A stretch of 64,000 bases of DNA, taken from Planoprotostelium fungivorum (lineage: Eukaryota; Evosea; Variosea; Cavosteliida; Cavosteliaceae). The position numbers and the translations under genes are program-made. This document shows, piece after piece, positions 34,666 to 45,615 of this stretch (position 1 is its first letter; each line of letters begins with the position of its first letter). The stretch is from assembly GCA_003024175.1 (NCBI GenBank), contig MDYQ01000269.1:1-64000 (forward strand), in the 5' to 3' direction. The notes beneath the pieces are model-generated. The model worked only from the letters and a program-made list of their open reading frames with translations. It did no database searches and was not told the origin of the DNA.

Positions 34666-36425
34666 ATGTCCAGCCGCAATTCTCCAGCAGGTTCTCAAAG
34701 AAAAAACATCAAGCAGGGCGTCTCCTTAGACGAGGCTCGCCGCCGCAGAGGAGATGAGGCCTTAGAGATTAGAAAGAATAAGAGAGAGGAAGGAATCATG
34801 AAGAGACGTGCTATGTTTTCTGTGGACGAGAGCTATTCCAGCCCAGTTATTACAGCTACTCCAGAAGTTGCCAACATCCCCAGCATTGTTCAGAATGTCT
34901 TGAACCCTGATCAAGATCGTCAATTGGAGGCAGTTGTCCAACTGAGAAAACTTCTCTCCATCGGTGAGCGCTGAGTGATGTTCCTACATTTTACTTACTT
35001 CTGTCAAAGAGAAGAACCCTCCCATCTCTCAGATTCTGGCCACTGGTGTTCTTCCCAACTTGGTCAATCTTCTCACTAGCCCTGTACCCAAGATCTCCTT
35101 CGAGGCCGCATGGGCCGTCACGAACATCGCGTCCGGAACATCTGAGCAGACCGCCGCTGTTATCCATGCTGGCGCTGTTCCCGCTTTCATCTATTTATTG
35201 GGTTCTTCTGATCCCGAAGTGAGAGAACAAGCCGTATGGGCCATTGGAAACATTGCAGGAGACTCTGCTCAATGCAGAGATTTCGTCTTGCAGAACAACG
35301 TCCTCGGTCCCCTCCTGCAGGTGAACCCTGCCTCTCTTCACTCACGCTAATCACGATCTCAGATCCTGTCCGTAGAGCAGAAGCAATCCATGCTCCGTAA
35401 CGCCACCTGGGCCCTGTCCAACTTGTGCCGTGGAAAGCCCCAGCCCGACTTCAGAGTCCTCTCTGTTGCCGTCCCCGTCCTCGCCAGACTCCTCCACTCG
35501 GACGACAATGAGATCCTCACCGACTCTCTCTGGGCCTTCTCTTACCTCACCGACGCCCAAGACGCTCAGATCGAGGCCATCCTCGGTTCTGGCTTCGCCG
35601 GCCGTGTCGTAGAGCTCCTCTCTCACACTTCCACCACCGTGCAGACACCCGCCCTCCGTGTGGTAGGAAACATTGTCACTGGTAGCGACACCATCACACA
35701 GACCATGATCAACTTGAACATCCTCAAGCCCCTGTGGTCTCTCCTCCAGTCTCCCAGAAAGGCTCTCAGAAAGGAGGCCGCATGGACCGTCTCCAACATC
35801 ACCGCTGGTAACACCTCCCAGACACAAGCTGTGAGTCATCTCTCCCCTCTATGATGTTCTCTCCACTCACTCTCTCAGGTCTTTGAGGCACAGATCATTC
35901 CACTGATCACCAACCTCCTCAAGGTCGGAGACTTTGACATCAAGAAGGAGTGTGCCTGGGTTCTCTCGAATGCCAGCACCCACAAGAACCCCAAGCAAAT
36001 CAAGTACATCTCAGATCAGGGAGGCATCAAGCTCATGATCGATCTCTTGAAGAGCTCAGACTCCAAGGTCATCTCCATCGCCTTTGAGTTCCTCGACAAT
36101 GTCCTCTCTACGGGAGCCAAGGTGGCCAAGGAGGGTGTTAACCCATACTGCTCCATCGTAGAGGAGTGTGATGGTGTAGATCTCTTGGAGAACCTCCAGA
36201 CACACAACGTGAGCCACTCTTCTCTCCTCTCTTCTCTCTTCTGTCTTTTCTCTATCTTTTGACTCTTATCTTGTCTCTTCTGACTCTTTGCAGTCTCAAG
36301 AGGTGTACGAGAAGGCACAGACACTGTTGGAGAAGTACTTTGACGCCGAGGACGTGGACGAGAACGAGAACAGCAACAACCAATTCCAATTCACGGCACC
36401 TCAACCCACCACCTTCTCTCTGTGA
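34666..36425 (+). CDS. Importin subunit alpha (karyopherin alpha)
   Basis: An IBB domain comes first, basic and ending [20 protein letters not shown]. Armadillo repeats follow with the W-x-x-x-N cargo-binding ladder: [70 protein letters not shown] and [14 protein letters not shown]. Importin alpha binds classical nuclear localisation signals and couples them to importin beta. Introns at about 34964-35010, 35321-35363, 35832-35878 and 36209-36293. The C-terminus is acidic ([14 protein letters not shown]) before the short hydrophobic end. About 510 residues, normal for the family. Confidence 0.95.
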
Positions 36426-36693
36426 GACTTTTCTCTTGGGGTTCGAGGGATGTGAATTCTCCCGGTGCCCAGTTATATAAACAATTGTCTCATGCTGATC
36501 TTCTCTTTCATCTGTACTTTGGACAGAAACTTATTCCTTGGAAATGATGTTTCCTGTCTACAGCGAAGAGTGAAATCTCACAGAAACATTCATAAATTTG
36601 AAGGAACGATCACCATCAAACAGAACGCACGCACGGTGGGTCCCACATCTACGCCTCTATTCATTATCATTTACAGACTTAACACCTTTCAAA

Positions 36694-39600
36694 ATGTCTT
36701 CACCATTACTAGCCACACAACCGTTCACTCAAGACTACATCCTCTTAGATAACCCAACACGCCTTCAAACAGATGGAATTCATCTTCGTGAGATGGAGGA
36801 TCCGACTCGATTCAAGCATTACCGCTCGCTGTCTGAACTCGAGTACGGAAAGATCTACTTGACCGACAACAACAACCAATTGGAGAGAATATCCTCCGTG
36901 GAGGTCATCCTCAGAGGTAGGTCGATCCTCTGTGAAGGAGGTACTAACTTACGTAGGATCAAGAGAGGCAATCATTCTGGTCGCTCCCAGCCAAGGAGTC
37001 GTTCGTACCTTCGTTTCTTCTCCGAGAACAGAGCACACTCACTCAGCCACCGCTCAACCCTCTTCTTCCCAACTCCGAAGACAAGAGCTCACTTCCTCGA
37101 AAGACATGGCCACCTCACCTTACAGCCGCCGTCTGCGTGAGAAGCCAGCGACAGGTGAAATCACGTGACGATTTCCTCTTCTCAACCTCCTCGAGTGACC
37201 GTCGATGCCCATGAACCCAAGATCCAAGATCTCTCTATCACAGGAGCTGCCAAGCGATCTCACTTGGGCTTCCTGAGCTTGCAATACGTCTTTGAGAACG
37301 GCACTGAGGGGTGACTGTTCACACGATGGAGATGGAGGTTGACGTTTGACAGAGCGTCACTGTTTCAATGGGAGAGAAACAACAATGGAAGCTGGGACTT
37401 TATTCCCGGAGCCAACGATCGCACGTACACCCCCACCGTAGAGGACGCCGGAACGGAAGTCAGAGTGCGAGTCATTCCCGTCAACAGCAACAACGTACAA
37501 GGAGCTGAAGCCGTATCCCCTTCCATCGAACTCACACTGGACAACAAGATCAAGGAGGAAGTCTCCTCTCACGCCACAAAGAAGCGAGCCACCTTCGATG
37601 TGAGTCACACCACCCTCACTCACCCTCACACTCTGCAGATTCTCGTGGGATATGGAAGCACCCCCGTGGCCAGGACCTTGGTTGTCACCAACAGCCGCCT
37701 GGAGATCCACCACCGCAATCGCCCCTTCACATTTGGTGACGTTCGCATTCCCCTCAAGGCAGACTCTCTCGTCTTCTCTCACCCTTCAAATCCCTCCATC
37801 CTCTGCTTCCACCTCGAACCTCAGGAGGCCTCCATCATCGGTTCCTCTTCCGTCATGGTCAGAACCACAGAGGAAGGACAATCGAATGCACCAGAGAACC
37901 ACTCACCCCTGTTGAACCACCCCACACGTGGAACCGACCTCGAATTAGTCTGCGAGAGCAACTACGAGAGGGATGTCATCCTCCTTACCATCCGAGGACG
38001 CATCGAGCAGCTGTCCAACGTGAAGAAGCCCGAAGAGAAGAAGCAGAAGGAAGTGGTTGCCACCGGATTGCAGTACTACCTCACCGAGGGAGACTGGCAG
38101 CTGATGCTCACCAACGCCAACGAGTTTACGTATCACGAGGGTGACGTCATCTTCGATCAGGGAACTCCCAACAACTCCCTCTACCGCATTCGCTCGGGTA
38201 ACGTCAGGATTGCCAAGGAGGGTAAAGTCATCGGAAGGATGGGCCCCGGCTCTGTCCTCGGTGAGATGAGTTTCCTCGGTAACAACGTCACCACCGCTTC
38301 TGTCATCGCCGAAGGAGAGGTGTGTCTCTTACTCCTTCATCTCCACTCTCACTCCTTCCTCTCCACTCTCACTCCTTCCTCTCCACTCTCACTCCTTCAT
38401 CTCCACTCTTACTCCTTCATCTCCACTCTTACTCCTTCATCTCCACTCTCACTCCTTCCCTCTCACACCTTCTTCACATACATACCACCTCTCACTACCG
38501 AAAGGTCCGCGTGGCCGAAGTGGAGGTCCAATTCATCAAGCAACTGTTTGAGGTGGAACCCCTCCTCGCCTTGAAGTTCTACCGTAACATTGCCATGAAA
38601 TTGTCCTCTCGTCTGAGAGGTCTCACCGGAGAGACCGTAGAGAAACCCGGTAACATCGCTCCTGTGGTCCACGGAAAGAGCAACGAGGGCTGGGACATTT
38701 TCGCCCGCAAGCGAAAGTCTGTCGCCCCCGATGTCTTGATGATGAGAGGTGAAGACAATCATCCGTCCACTCTGACCCCTTCAGAGTACCAGAGATGCTC
38801 CATCGACGGAAGAAATGCCGTGTGTCAATTGTACCAGCCCAAACTGGAGTTCATCACGAAGGTCTTTGGATTCAAGAAGAGAGTGAGTCAAGATGCATAG
38901 AGATATCACATCTGATGAACATGACAGAACGATATCTTCTTCACTGACATCGAGAGCATCACCAAGTTTGGAGACAACGGACTCAAGATTGTGTCCAGGA
39001 GAAAGAAGGAAGACAAGAACGTCACCTTTGGACACAACAAGGACAGAGATGAAGTCTTTGGTCTCGTCAACTCCATTCTGTCCAAGGTAAGACATCGATG
39101 GTGATCGTGTAGTGGTGAGAGCTGAGACGAGTAGATCACATCCAATGGAGAGAAGACATCTTCTGGACATTATGCTACGTCGCAGGGAGATGCAACTGCC
39201 GTCATCACAGACAATGCCACGAAGGCAGGTGTGGGTCAGGCTGAGGCCATCTCACTCAACAAGCCTCTCACAGAAGAGGAAGAGGTACGTCTATGATCCT
39301 ATGTCTCTTCTATCACATGTCTCTATGTCTCTTCTATCACATGTCTCTATGTCTCTTCTATCACATGTCTTGATCTCTATAATCACATACATGTCCATAT
39401 TTCTATGATGACTGAAGAGAGAATGTAGGCACAGGAGAAGATGGACTGGAATGCCATTATGAGTGAGGCAGAGAGACGTCTCTACACGAAAGGACAGACC
39501 ATCTTGGCTCAAGGAGATCTGTACCAGAGACTGTACCAAGTGTCCTCAGGAAAGTGTGTCATCGACATCAACGAGGGTGTCATCGGTGAAGTCAACGAGG

Positions 39601-39921
39601 GAGAGATCTTTGGGTGGGTCATCTTCTCTCTTGTCTTCTCTCTTCTCTCTTGTCTTCTCTCTTCTCTTCTCACACATTCTTAGAGAGATGAGTTTCCTCC
39701 AACTGCGCTCTGCCTCGGCAGCCATCACAGCAGCATCCGACAACGTGGAGCTGTATGTCATCGAGGGCTACAAGCTCAACCGACTCATCCGCCAGAACAC
39801 CGCATTGGGGGCCAGATTCTTCAAGTACATCGCTCTCGTCCTGGAGGGCAGAGTGCAGAAGAGAGAGCAGCAAGTCTACGCCGCAGCCAACCAAGGACAG
39901 CAGAACATCCTCTCTCAATAG
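36694..39921 (+). CDS. AIR9-like + cNMP-binding + GRAM + cNMP-binding protein
   Basis: Order: a variable N-terminus (MSSPLLATQPFTQDYIL); an AIR9/A9-type beta domain (LQYVFENGTEG, FQWERNNNGSWDFIPGAND, YTPTVEDAGTEVRVRVIPV); a beta region (LVVTNSRLEIHHRNRPF); a cyclic-nucleotide-binding fold (EFTYHEGDVIFDQGTPNNS, GPGSVLGEMSFLG). Then a GRAM-like domain (KLEFITKVFGFKKRNDIFF, SITKFGDNGLKIVSRRK) and a second cNMP fold (YTKGQTILAQGD, LYQVSSGKCVIDI, EMSFLQLRSASAA). cNMP-GRAM-cNMP is the C-terminal arrangement of the Dictyostelium cGMP targets GbpC/GbpD, but no RasGEF or kinase is here. Both phosphate cassettes keep GE but lack the usual PRAA, so nucleotide binding is doubtful. About eight introns. 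Confidence 0.8.
38331..38460. repeat. Intronic minisatellite, 20-bp unit
   Basis: Six and a half copies of ACTCCTTCATCTCCACTCTC with one-base variants (CAT/CCT, CTC/CTT), all in register. It fills most of an intron of the cNMP-GRAM gene. Confidence 0.9.
39299..39370. repeat. Intronic minisatellite, 24-bp unit
   Basis: Three exact tandem copies of a 24-bp unit beginning CTATGTCTCTTCTATCACAT, inside another intron of the same gene. Confidence 0.9.
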
Positions 39922-40050
39922 AACTTGTCACCTCCTCTCCTTTGTGTTTTATCGTCACCTGCTCCTTTCTTTGTAATTGATGTTGACTGGGGCGGATCAC
40001 CCAAAAACCCACACCTGTAGGCTGGGAAGGGTGAGAGCGGTCAGGCCAGA

Positions 40051-40181
40051 TAAGAGTTGTACATGCCACGTAGCTGTCTAATATCTTCTGAAGATAAAAG
40101 AGACGCTCCTACCTGGGCTCGAACCAGGAACCTTTCGGTTAACAGCCGAACGCGCTACCGATTGCGCCATAAGAGCGAGTG
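40051..40181. repeat. Inverted duplication, left arm (contains tRNA-Asn)
   Basis: Reverse complement of 42122-42252, identical across the tRNA and about 50 bp of its 3-prime flank (TTGTACATGCCACGTAGCTG...). Similarity ends 5 bp beyond the tRNA 5-prime end. Confidence 0.9.
40105..40176 (-). tRNA. tRNA-Asn (GTT)
   Basis: The 72-nt minus-strand sequence folds as a cloverleaf: acceptor GCTCTTA/TAGGAGC with one G-T pair; D arm GCGC...GCGC; anticodon arm TTCGG-CTGTTAA-CCGAA with anticodon GTT; T arm CCTGG-TTCGAGC-CCAGG. No intron. Identical to the copies at 42127 and 58542. Confidence 0.95.
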
Positions 40182-41023
40182 TTGGTGCTTTAGAATTGAC
40201 GATGTGTTTGTAGATAAGTATGGAAGGTTGAAGTCTCCGAGCAATATACGCGAGATGACGCTGCGATGAAGGTCAAGTACAACTGAGGATCGAGTGCAAT
40301 CAATATAGATGCTCCACCGAAATTATCTTTGTTTCGCAATTCTACAATCTTCCTCCCCTGTAAATAGCCTATAGATCGCTCATATCAGGAGCAGCGTCGT
40401 TACGTCTACGTCATGACTGACGGGTGCAGGTAGCTGATAATTTTAATGTGCTCCGGTTTTGACAAAGTGATATCGTCACTCGACTTACGGCGTGACGGCA
40501 GTGCAGAACCCGTCACGAAGACCATAAAGAACGGATTCACACGAACATACGTCATGGATGTCACTTCCACTCACATGCCTGTGCCTTCCGTATTATGCGG
40601 CATACGTTCAAAATCGCGTCACCAATCCCTTATGGTGCAGCGGTAACATCCGTGGCTCATGTCTCTCAAGATCATCTTTTGAACACATCTTCTCTTGTAG
40701 AGACGACATACAATGAACGGTTTCCTCGATGTTACCAGAGTCATCTTACATGATGTGCTGAACATAGGTGTCGAACCATGGATCCGCCTTAGCCGAAACT
40801 ATCGTTCAATATGCGTAGCCCCTGAATGCCTCGAATCACACGACACGAGGAGGGGACAATCTTTCGTAAAACATGCAAGGCATGGAAAGACATCGGTGAG
40901 ATTTCCCGTCAATCTCTAACTCTTCTCAACTCGTCAGTGGACGGCTTCAGTGACTGGCTGACCGATCATGATCTATGTCTGGCAGTGTAGATTCTCTTCG
41001 ATTTCTCTCCCACATGGATTATA
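40177..41023. other. Between the tRNA-Asn and the ankyrin fragment, no intact gene
   Basis: Only short frames. The part from about 40570 may be decayed upstream sequence of the ankyrin gene, but no repeat is recognisable before 41024. Confidence 0.4.
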
Positions 41024-41390
41024 GTGTATTCAGAAGAAGACGGTGATACCAAACGTGCAGCCAGAAAGAAACACATCGAGACAGTACGGCTGCTCTTGTC
41101 CGATCCGCGGGTGGATCCCTCAGCAAAAGACAATGAGATCATCGCGTTGGCATCCACTTCAGGTCACACTGAGGTAGTGGGGACGCTCTTGTCTTATCTT
41201 CTTGTAGATCCGGCGCCTAGAAATAACCGACGAGTCATCGTGAGAACATCCTATGCAGGTCACACCCGGTATGCGGCCGTCTTGCAGGCATCCCTTTCGG
41301 TTACTGTTGTCCGATCTACGAGTGGATCCATCAACCGAATACAACCAGCCATCAAATCCGTGGCCTTGGATAGCTCCTGTGACGCACTAT
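41024..41390 (+). pseudogene. Ankyrin-repeat gene fragment
   Basis: One frame reads HIETVRLLLSDPRVDPSAKD, then ALASTSGHTEVVGTLLS and SYAGHTRYAAVLQ. Near 41290 the ankyrin pattern passes to another frame (FRLLLSDLRVDPSTEYNQ). The xxGHTEVVxLLLSDPRVDPSAxxN pattern is an ankyrin repeat of a type abundant in amoebae and their giant viruses. There is no proper start, a frameshift at about 41290, and stop codons follow, so it is a degraded fragment of perhaps three repeats. It lies between the arms of the inverted tRNA duplication. Confidence 0.65.
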
Positions 41391-41499
41391 AGGGACCAAG
41401 CGGATGCCGACAACGGACTCAGACGTGATGAAAAAGGTGATTACGACCTCAAACGAAAGCATAGACTTAGCTTGCAGCTCGCTTACTACCATTGAAATC

Positions 41500-41969
41500 C
41501 AGATGATGCAGTAGAAAGTCAATTCGACAATAGAGCGAGAGTGGAAGTGGTCTGGTAGAATGTCTTCGATGTAGACGTCACCCTCCAGTAGCTCGTCTTC
41601 CGACCATCCCAAGATGGTCTCGCTCTTCGGTGACCACCTCAGGATCTTCCCCGCTGCGTCGATGATGATGATGGCTTCACTGTGAGACGATAGGCTGGGA
41701 AGAGGTTGGAAGCAATTCGAGGGTAAGGATACCTAACTGTTCACCAGGGAGAACGTCGAACCAAGAGGGGTGAAGGAGGAGACCGCAATCAATGGAAAGG
41801 GAACATTGACGGTCACGGAGCAAGTATCACAATCTCCATCGCCGTCATCTCGATCATCTTTCTCTGATCGGTTTGCCCTTACATGATTCACATACAGACG
41901 TTTGGTGGATTTCCTCAAAAATTTTTGTTGACCGAGCTGCCCGTATACACCATCTCCAAAAGCGAACAC
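41500..41969 (-). pseudogene. RCC1-like plus PAS-domain fragment
   Basis: On the minus strand, FAFGDGVYGQLGQ resembles one RCC1 blade. After a Lys/Asp-rich linker and VTVNVPFPLIAVSSF, a second stretch reads EAIIIIDAAGKILRWSPKSE and ILGWSEDELLEGDVYIEDIL, a good PAS-domain start. No initiating ATG is seen upstream and the PAS domain is cut short near 41500. It is probably the leftover end of a signalling gene. RCC1 assignment is weaker than PAS. Confidence 0.4.
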
Positions 41970-42121
41970 TTCACTGCTGTCTCATCTCCGTCAGTCTCTT
42001 CATCACCCGACGCCTCTCATTAGTTGTTCATCTGTTTTTTTTACTCATCACGCATTATCGCAGAAATGTACGATACATGATATGTAAACGTATTGTTACG
42101 CAATGCGTATCCTTGCATCAC

Positions 42122-42252
42122 CACTCGCTCTTATGGCGCAATCGGTAGCGCGTTCGGCTGTTAACCGAAAGGTTCCTGGTTCGAGCCCAGGTAGGAGCGT
42201 CTCTTTTATCTTCAGAAGATATTAGACAGCTACGTGGCATGTACAACTCTTT
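42122..42252. repeat. Inverted duplication, right arm (contains tRNA-Asn)
   Basis: Reverse complement of 40051-40181; see that entry. Confidence 0.9.
42127..42198 (+). tRNA. tRNA-Asn (GTT)
   Basis: Plus-strand copy of the same 72-nt tRNA: GCTCTTATGGCGCAATCGGT at the 5-prime end, anticodon loop CTGTTAA, 3-prime acceptor strand TAGGAGC. Followed by GTCTCTTTTATCTT, whose TTTT at 42203 may be the Pol III terminator. Confidence 0.95.
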
Positions 42253-42563
42253 TACATTACCATCTACCCTCGCTTAGAATTCAATCGTCACGACCACATG
42301 CAACAGAAACGACTCAGTGATCACCCTCCTGATGAAGTACTCTTGTACAAGAGGCTAGGGGCATCAAAATTCGTCCAAAAGCGATAACTTCTCCTCACAC
42401 CGGTGGTGACAAGGAAGCGCTCATCTTCATGGTTACTCTGATCTGGCTTCGTGTCGTAGACATCACATTGAATCTGAATCACTGACCGTTAGCAAAGACC
42501 CAACTGTATTTAATGAAGAGAAGACCTGGCAGGTGTTTCACCTCATGCCTGAGAACTCAGAGA
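42199..42563. other. Intergenic, no gene seen beyond the repeat arm
   Basis: The first 54 bp are the inverted-repeat arm. The rest has no convincing frame. Confidence 0.5.
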
Positions 42564-42925
42564 TCAGAGGCCGTTGGTGACTTGAGATCTTCGTTGGTGT
42601 TCACTCTTGTATGTCTTCGATTTCTCCTTCTTCGCCTTCTTGACCTCCTCCGCCACTTTCTCCTCTTCCTTCTCTGCCGTTTCCATTGTAGGGACCTCCA
42701 AGCTCACAGATGCCACTTCCTCGCTCTTGCTCTCCTCTGTCCTGTTCTCCAAACACCATTCATCTCCAGTACCGTAAATCTGAGTGGTGTGCTCCAGAAC
42801 GGGACCTCCTCTTTGATCAAGTTCCGTACTGTCTGAAAGACTTGATGGATGCACTCGACCTGGCGTAGTAGAGTCTTCACATGTCGATTCAAAGTCAATC
42901 TCCCAAACAACACCACCATCCTGCC
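42564..42925 (-). pseudogene. MoaE-like (molybdopterin synthase large subunit) C-terminal fragment
   Basis: One minus-strand frame reads RQVECIHQVFQTVRNLIKEE with VPFW directly after it. A second frame continues QIYGTGDEWCLEN, then an acidic/Lys-rich tail to the stop at 42564. Together they resemble the end of MoaE/MOCS2B (VPIWKKE-Y...W). The change of frame near 42797 has no plausible intron (about 21 nt would be needed). No N-terminal half fits between here and the ferredoxin stop at 43014. Either a truncated pseudogene or an assembly indel. Confidence 0.35.
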
Positions 42926-43013
42926 AAATCTTTTTGGAACTCGTGATCACACCCACTAACACAACTCGAGAAGTGACAGCAGATGATGAACACAAAGAGC
43001 TCAAATCTTTAGT

Positions 43014-43698
43014 CTAATGAGGCTTAGGCTTGAATCCATCTACGGCCATGTTTCGTGTGGCTGAAGGTAAGATCAATTCCATACCATCCAACTCTTTAGA
43101 AAGGATGATCTGACATCCCAGTCTCGATCTGTTTCTCTATCAACCACTTTTGATGAAACTGACCAAGAGAAAGGAAATGATACACACGTTTCTGTGAGAC
43201 CAAAAGCAAGGTCCAACATGTCGTTCTCCTCATCAGATGGCTCTGGCAGCGTCTTGTACAATTCTGTATCCTTGAAGATTACGTGACATGTCGAACATGC
43301 TAACGAAGCCTCACAGGCCCCTGAAAAATGTTCAGTGTGTGCAACTGATTGATCAATACAACACCTTCTAGATCAACTCCATGGTCGTGAGCTACGTCGA
43401 GGACAGATTTCCCAATGTAATCCTCAATCTCAGTCCGTTCACCATTCTTATCAAGAAAGACCACCTCCTCTCTTCAACATCTCTGCTCTCAATGATATCA
43501 TCACCTTGACTTTTGGCGTACCTGCTTTAGGTGTGAAGCCATGCCAACGTTTGCTTGTGATTTGAAGAGTCGGTTGAACTGGTCTGATTGCTCTAAAAGA
43601 ACCGGTCACCCGTTGGGAGACGAGTGTTGCATTTCGCGTGAGGAATATCTGTATGAATTCAGTATCAGTGAGTCCTCTCTTATTACCCCTCGGAGCAT
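43014..43698 (-). CDS. Mitochondrial adrenodoxin-type [2Fe-2S] ferredoxin
   Basis: Start at 43698 (MLRG, intron, [20 protein letters not shown]: a mitochondrial presequence). The core reads [48 protein letters not shown] (three cluster cysteines), [20 protein letters not shown] and SRLGCQIIL (fourth cysteine). It ends [11 protein letters not shown]. Such ferredoxins carry electrons for Fe-S cluster assembly and sterol/heme steps in the matrix. Introns at about 43650-43686, 43460-43500, 43322-43365 and 43108-43190. All four ligands are present. Length is typical. Confidence 0.9.
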
Positions 43699-43926
43699 CG
43701 CTGATGTGATATGTGATTTGGTGCGATTGAAAATGCCGAGAACGATTGAGTCCAAAACTTTTGTGAACCCTTCTTACTGTCACGACTATAAGCCGGACCA
43801 GACACGTACTCGTCCTGTAACCGTGGCTTTGTGTCTCAATAAGAAATAAAATAATTTATTCTCATTCCCTGTTTCTGTCCGAATTCGCAAGACATCACAT
43901 CACATCACACCGCTAGATACATCCGC
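43699..43926. promoter_or_regulatory. Shared divergent promoter region
   Basis: 228 bp between the ferredoxin (minus) and the next gene (plus). Contains AAATAAAATAATTTATTCTC near 43845 and a CATCACATCACATCACAC repeat near 43891. Confidence 0.35.
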
Positions 43927-45326
43927 ATGTCCGTCTGCTTGAGGAAACTTCTGAGCTATCATGCTGGACATACCTCATGTTCCTCTCCATCGTGGGCTCT
44001 GAAGATGGGGGTCAGACCAACTCGACCACAGAGGATGAGCAGCACGAGCAATACAGCCACCGATCCGTCTAGTACATCTACAGGACGAGTACCGTGGTGG
44101 CAGAAGGCTGAACAGAGGATGAAGGAAGAGTCGAAAGAAAAGCCAAAGACAGAAGAACTGTTGAACATCGGCTCTGTCACAGAGTTACTGGTCTCCAGGG
44201 GTGATGGAGTAGAGATTAGTAAACTCTCACGACCTGTGGCACAGCTGGGCACATCCGACATTGAGAAGTTGTTGAAAGAATGCGCCAACGGCACTGAGGT
44301 ACGTCCATCACGATCACACCAACTGTTCTCACGTACGAACAGCTCTTCACTCTGTTGAAGAAATTGAAAGCAGAGAACAAGATGAACCTTCGATTGTGGG
44401 CTCTCTGTGTACCTCTCTGTCCATTGGACCAGGTCTTTATACGATCACTTGAGAATGACAGTTGATTGAGGACCAGATGCACGAGCTCCAACAATTGATG
44501 GGACCTCTGAAACAAGACGAGATGATCATCACGGCCATCGTGAGAGAACACGCAAAGCAGTCCAATTCGATTCAAGTCGAAAAGATTGCCATGGAATATC
44601 TCTTAGGCAATCCAGGTCGATTGACTGAGGTGTGTCCATCTCTCCATCTCTCTTTCTCACCTGTTCAGAAATTCTTTCTCAACACCCTGTGGGGATTCAG
44701 AGACAACGACTTATCAAAGGTGAACTCTTCTCTTCTTCTCATCATCATTAAATATCTGAAGGTGACGATGTGGATGGATATCGCTAGGACGTTGGGAAAG
44801 TTGAATCCACACATCTTCCGGTTTGGTATATCGATATTGACGAGTGGAAGAGAGGAAGGAAGAGAACAAGTGAGGACCTATTTGTAGTGGATGGTTACTC
44901 ACATCGGGCGATAGCTGAAGATTTGGTTGAGAGGAGCGGAGCTGCACAAGTTGATCGAGCTGATGGATGATGAGCTCATCGTCAACATCGTGCGATTTCT
45001 ACTGCTCGTCGATGAACTTCCAACGATCGAGCGATGGATCGATCGGATGGATCCATCTTCGACATTAACCCCTCTGGTACGTCATCCATCCACTGCATCA
45101 TCCATCCATCCTCTTTATGGAATGGTCCATCGATACCTCTATACAGACAAATTTCTGACGGTATCAACAGCTGGAGACGATGGTCGCAGATCACGTGATG
45201 GGACAAGACGAAGAAAAGTATATGTACTGGATGGATCGTATCCGGAAGAGAGGGAAGATCGTCAACCCCACGGCTCGTATGATGATGAAGGACAACAACA
45301 TGGTCATCAGCCCCAAATTTTGGTAA
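43927..45326 (+). CDS. Unknown helical protein, probably organellar
   Basis: The N-terminus MSVCLRKLLSYHAGHTSCSS is positively charged without early acids, like a mitochondrial presequence. The rest is helical: KTEELLNIGSVTELLVSRGD, LKAENKMNLRLWALCV, QMHELQQLMGPLKQDEMIIT, KFFLNTLWGFRDNDLSK, LIELMDDELIVNIVRFLL and, in the last exon, YWMDRIRKRGKIVNPTARMM with stop TAA at 45326. The spacing hints at degenerate PPR- or HEAT-like pairs but no motif settles it. About eight introns. The gene is real on the basis of consistent frame-preserving splicing; function is unknown. Confidence 0.6.
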
Positions 45327-45615
45327 CTCTCGCGCATGGGAGAATAAACGTAGAGATTCTGTGAACGCTCCTCACCTTGTCCAAAAAGTGGAGCCAGCCA
45401 TAAAGAAGTCTTCGAATGTTCGCAGAGTTCTCCCTCTAAGGCCTGTCTCCTGTCTGGCATCGTCTTATCCATCTGGCAATCGTTGCTAAGCCTGCCACGG
45501 TGTCCGTAACGGCTGGAATCCGATGAAATCCAGACCCGGTCTTGGTTCCCGACCCTACTTCGGCCGCCCAACAACAGCACCACACTCACACCCAACCCAC
45601 GCACGATATATCACG

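Noticed and set aside
38331-38460. CRISPR array
   Set aside because: Units are contiguous without spacers, lie in a spliced eukaryotic intron, and vary by single bases: a minisatellite.
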